A stretch of 7,605 nt of DNA from Lentimicrobium sp. GTDB lineage: Bacteria; Bacteroidota; Bacteroidia; Bacteroidales; Lentimicrobiaceae. The stretch lies in assembly GCA_013336205.1 (NCBI GenBank), contig JAAXUD010000117.1, positions 1-7,605 of the forward strand, read 5' to 3'. The notes under the pieces are model-generated. The model was not told where the DNA came from, searched no databases, and saw only the letters and a list, made by a program, of their open reading frames with translations. A program made the translations under genes and the position numbers. This document shows, in pieces, positions 6,106 through 7,605 of this stretch; within the stretch, counting starts at the first letter, position 1, and each line of letters starts with the position of its first letter.

Positions 6106-7605
6106 GGCAATAAGATATTTATTCCAATGCCAATAATTCCGGTTAACTGATCACTATCATCCACAAGTTTGTGCGCTGTCCATTCAATATTAAGTTCAAT
6201 GCCACTGCTGGTATTTACTTCACTAATGAGATTTCCCGGTATATCGCCAGAAAACAGCCTTTTCATATTTAATTCGAGACTTTTTCGGGCAGATTCAGCA
6301 ACAAACAAATTAAAATAATTTTGCCCGATTACTTCTTCCCGCTTCCGGTTAAAAACTTTTTCAGCTTCAGGATTAAATTCAATGACGTCTCCTTTATCTG
6401 ACAGACCTATTATAACCCCGGGAACTGACTTAATGAAAGCAAGCTGCATCAGCTGTGACTTTTTAAGGCTGTGTTCCAGTATCCTTGATTTCGTGATATC
6501 GATAAATGTAATGACCAGGCCATCTATTTTATCATCAAATGTCCGGTATGGCATAATTCTCACATTAAACCAGTGTCCGTCGTGCGTTGAAACCATTTTC
6601 TCAACAAACATAAGGGTACGCAGCACTTCGTTGGCATCAGCATAAATCTCAGGGTAATTCAGGGTTGATACCTGATCAGTAAACAAGCGTCCGATATCGC
6701 CGGGTATTAGCTTGAATATTCTGGTTGCATGCACTGTGTATTGCCTGATTTTTAATTCTTTATCCAGAAATAGCGTGGCAATCTCAATGCTATTCAGCAA
6801 ATTATTCATATCGTTGTTAACCCTGGCAAAATCGTCAATTTTGCTTTGAAGTTCCATGTTTACCGTCTGCAGCTCTTCGTTCATGCTCTGCATTTCCTCT
6901 TTTGAGGTAGTCAACTCTTCATTGGTTGATTGCAATTCTTCGTTGGTGGACTGAAGCTCTTCATTGGCCGATTTCAATTCTTCCTGAGAAGTCTGCATCT
7001 CCTCATTGGTACCTTGAAGCTCTTCTTTCACCCTTTGAACTTCTGCCTTTAATTCATCCAGCAGCTGACTTTCACCCGTTGATCCGGTTCTTCTTTTTGC
7101 AGACTTTACTTTAATTCCTTTAACATCTGTAAAAACAACCAGTAACTTGCCCCTCAGGGCAAGTGGTTTCTCAATTTGCTGAATAGTTACGTCAGCTATC
7201 TGGATTCCACTCTCTGCAATAATCTTTATATTATGTAAATGAACCTTATCGTAATTCTGTAATGCTCTTCGGAAAGCTACGGGCAATTCGTTGTTCAGAC
7301 CTCCACGGGCCATGGCAAAAATGTTCATATTGGCTTTGCCGGCCGCAGGTTCAAGGTATTTTCCGGTACTTCCGGTAATGTAGAGGATATCTCCTTTATC
7401 GGTAACCAATACGCTGGCAGGCGAAAACTGTTGCAGCAGCAACTGATCGGTAAGGGTTTGCAGGTTCTCTGGCACTTTTATGGTGTTTTGAATTTCAGTA
7501 ATTGCAGGTTTGGATTCAGAAAATGTAACAGGAAAATCAAGCAGATCGTCTTTGCGCCCTGAAACTGACCGCTTGTAAATCCGGAGTCTGGAATCGATTG
7601 TTGAA
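6102..7605 (-). CDS. CheB-CheR-PAS fusion protein, C-terminal part (5' end outside window)
   Basis: The frame is open to the right edge and 500 residues are visible. A GTG at 7475 could be mistaken for the start, but 43 more in-frame codons precede it. They begin STIDSRLRIYKRS, which resembles the end of a CheR methyltransferase domain as found in CheB-CheR fusions. In visible numbering there follow a PAS-like domain at about 58-160 (SPASVLVTDKGDILYITGSTGKY), a long coiled coil at about 178-265 with NEELQST heptads, a PAS domain of the CheBR-associated type at about 268-375 (LFLDKELKIRQYT ... FIDITKSR), and a last PAS at about 384-500 that ends right after its final strand. Known relatives couple methylesterase/methyltransferase modules to sensing, often with a kinase in the same polypeptide. 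Here the kinase is the next gene, overlapping by 4 bp. The CheB and CheR catalytic parts are inferred, not seen. Confidence 0.88.
   Translation of the reverse strand, partial: STIDSRLRIYKRSVSGRKDDLLDFPVTFSESKPAITEIQNTIKVPENLQTLTDQLLLQQFSPASVLVTDKGDILYITGSTGKYLEPAAGKANMNIFAMARGGLNNELPVAFRRALQNYDKVHLHNIKIIAESGIQIADVTIQQIEKPLALRGKLLVVFTDVKGIKVKSAKRRTGSTGESQLLDELKAEVQRVKEELQGTNEEMQTSQEELKSANEELQSTNEELQSTNEELTTSKEEMQSMNEELQTVNMELQSKIDDFARVNNDMNNLLNSIEIATLFLDKELKIRQYTVHATRIFKLIPGDIGRLFTDQVSTLNYPEIYADANEVLRTLMFVEKMVSTHDGHWFNVRIMPYRTFDDKIDGLVITFIDITKSRILEHSLKKSQLMQLAFIKSVPGVIIGLSDKGDVIEFNPEAEKVFNRKREEVIGQNYFNLFVAESARKSLELNMKRLFSGDIPGNLISEVNTSSGIELNIEWTAHKLVDDSDQLTGIIGIGINILLP
6837..7025 (-). repeat. 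Nine 21-bp coding repeats (NEELQST heptads)
   Basis: Nine consecutive seven-residue units of the form E-E-L/M-Q-x-x-N (for example EELQSTN twice in a row) are encoded by nine imperfect 21-bp units, with no change of length between them. They form the parallel coiled-coil linker of the CheBR-PAS protein between two PAS domains. Such linkers usually pass conformational signals between dimerised sensor domains. The tandem DNA could change length by slippage in whole-heptad steps. Confidence 0.85.

Noticed and set aside
6102..7475. GTG at 7475 as the start of a 457-residue protein
   Set aside because: The same frame stays open for 43 further codons to the window edge and those residues resemble a CheR tail, so the gene is cut by the window, not started here.

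Overview
The window most likely comes from a Bacteroidota chromosome. The evidence is indirect: moderately AT-rich DNA, a CheB/CheR-type protein tail followed by a long NEELQ-type coiled coil and PAS domains, very large soluble multi-PAS kinases, no clear Shine-Dalgarno sequences before the visible starts, and intergenic palindromic repeats of a type I associate from memory with this phylum. All three real genes lie on the minus strand, so the window reads biologically from right to left.

Region by region on the minus strand. (1) 7605 to 6102 is the C-terminal part of a CheB-CheR-PAS signalling protein. Its reading frame is open through the window edge, so the GTG at 7475 is not its start. 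It ends in a PAS domain with no kinase attached. (2) 6105 to 1810 is a complete 1431-residue soluble histidine kinase whose start codon overlaps the previous stop (ATGA). Its order is an N-terminal helical segment, four PAS domains, a PocR ligand-binding domain with four cysteines, a fifth PAS, a GAF domain, a sixth PAS, HisKA with His1214, and the HATPase domain. (3) 1809 to 1024 is a 786-bp stretch without a convincing gene, holding two different palindromic elements. (4) 1023 to 1 is the N-terminal part of an exported NMT1/THI5-like periplasmic binding protein that runs off the left edge. Its sequence style suggests the sensor input half of a larger membrane protein.

The intergenic stretch is the least ordinary part. 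One element (1046-1256) is a 211-bp non-coding, MITE-like insertion. It has 54-bp inverted arms, a perfect 19-bp inner stem and a 3-bp TAA duplication, and it sits 22 bp upstream of the binding-protein gene. The other (about 1387-1645) is a large imperfect palindrome carrying four 13-nt mini-hairpins. Each has a 5-bp stem and 3-nt loop, and their sequences differ while the pairing is kept.

Functionally the window is a signalling cluster. A CheB/CheR-PAS protein and a PAS/PocR/GAF kinase are probably made together by translational coupling and may act as one split sensory complex. Next to them is a separate receptor with a periplasmic small-molecule binding domain. No response regulator is visible. 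No wholly new system can be claimed from this sequence; the best leads are the covarying hairpin repeat, the MITE in front of the receptor gene, and the split CheBR-PAS/kinase arrangement.
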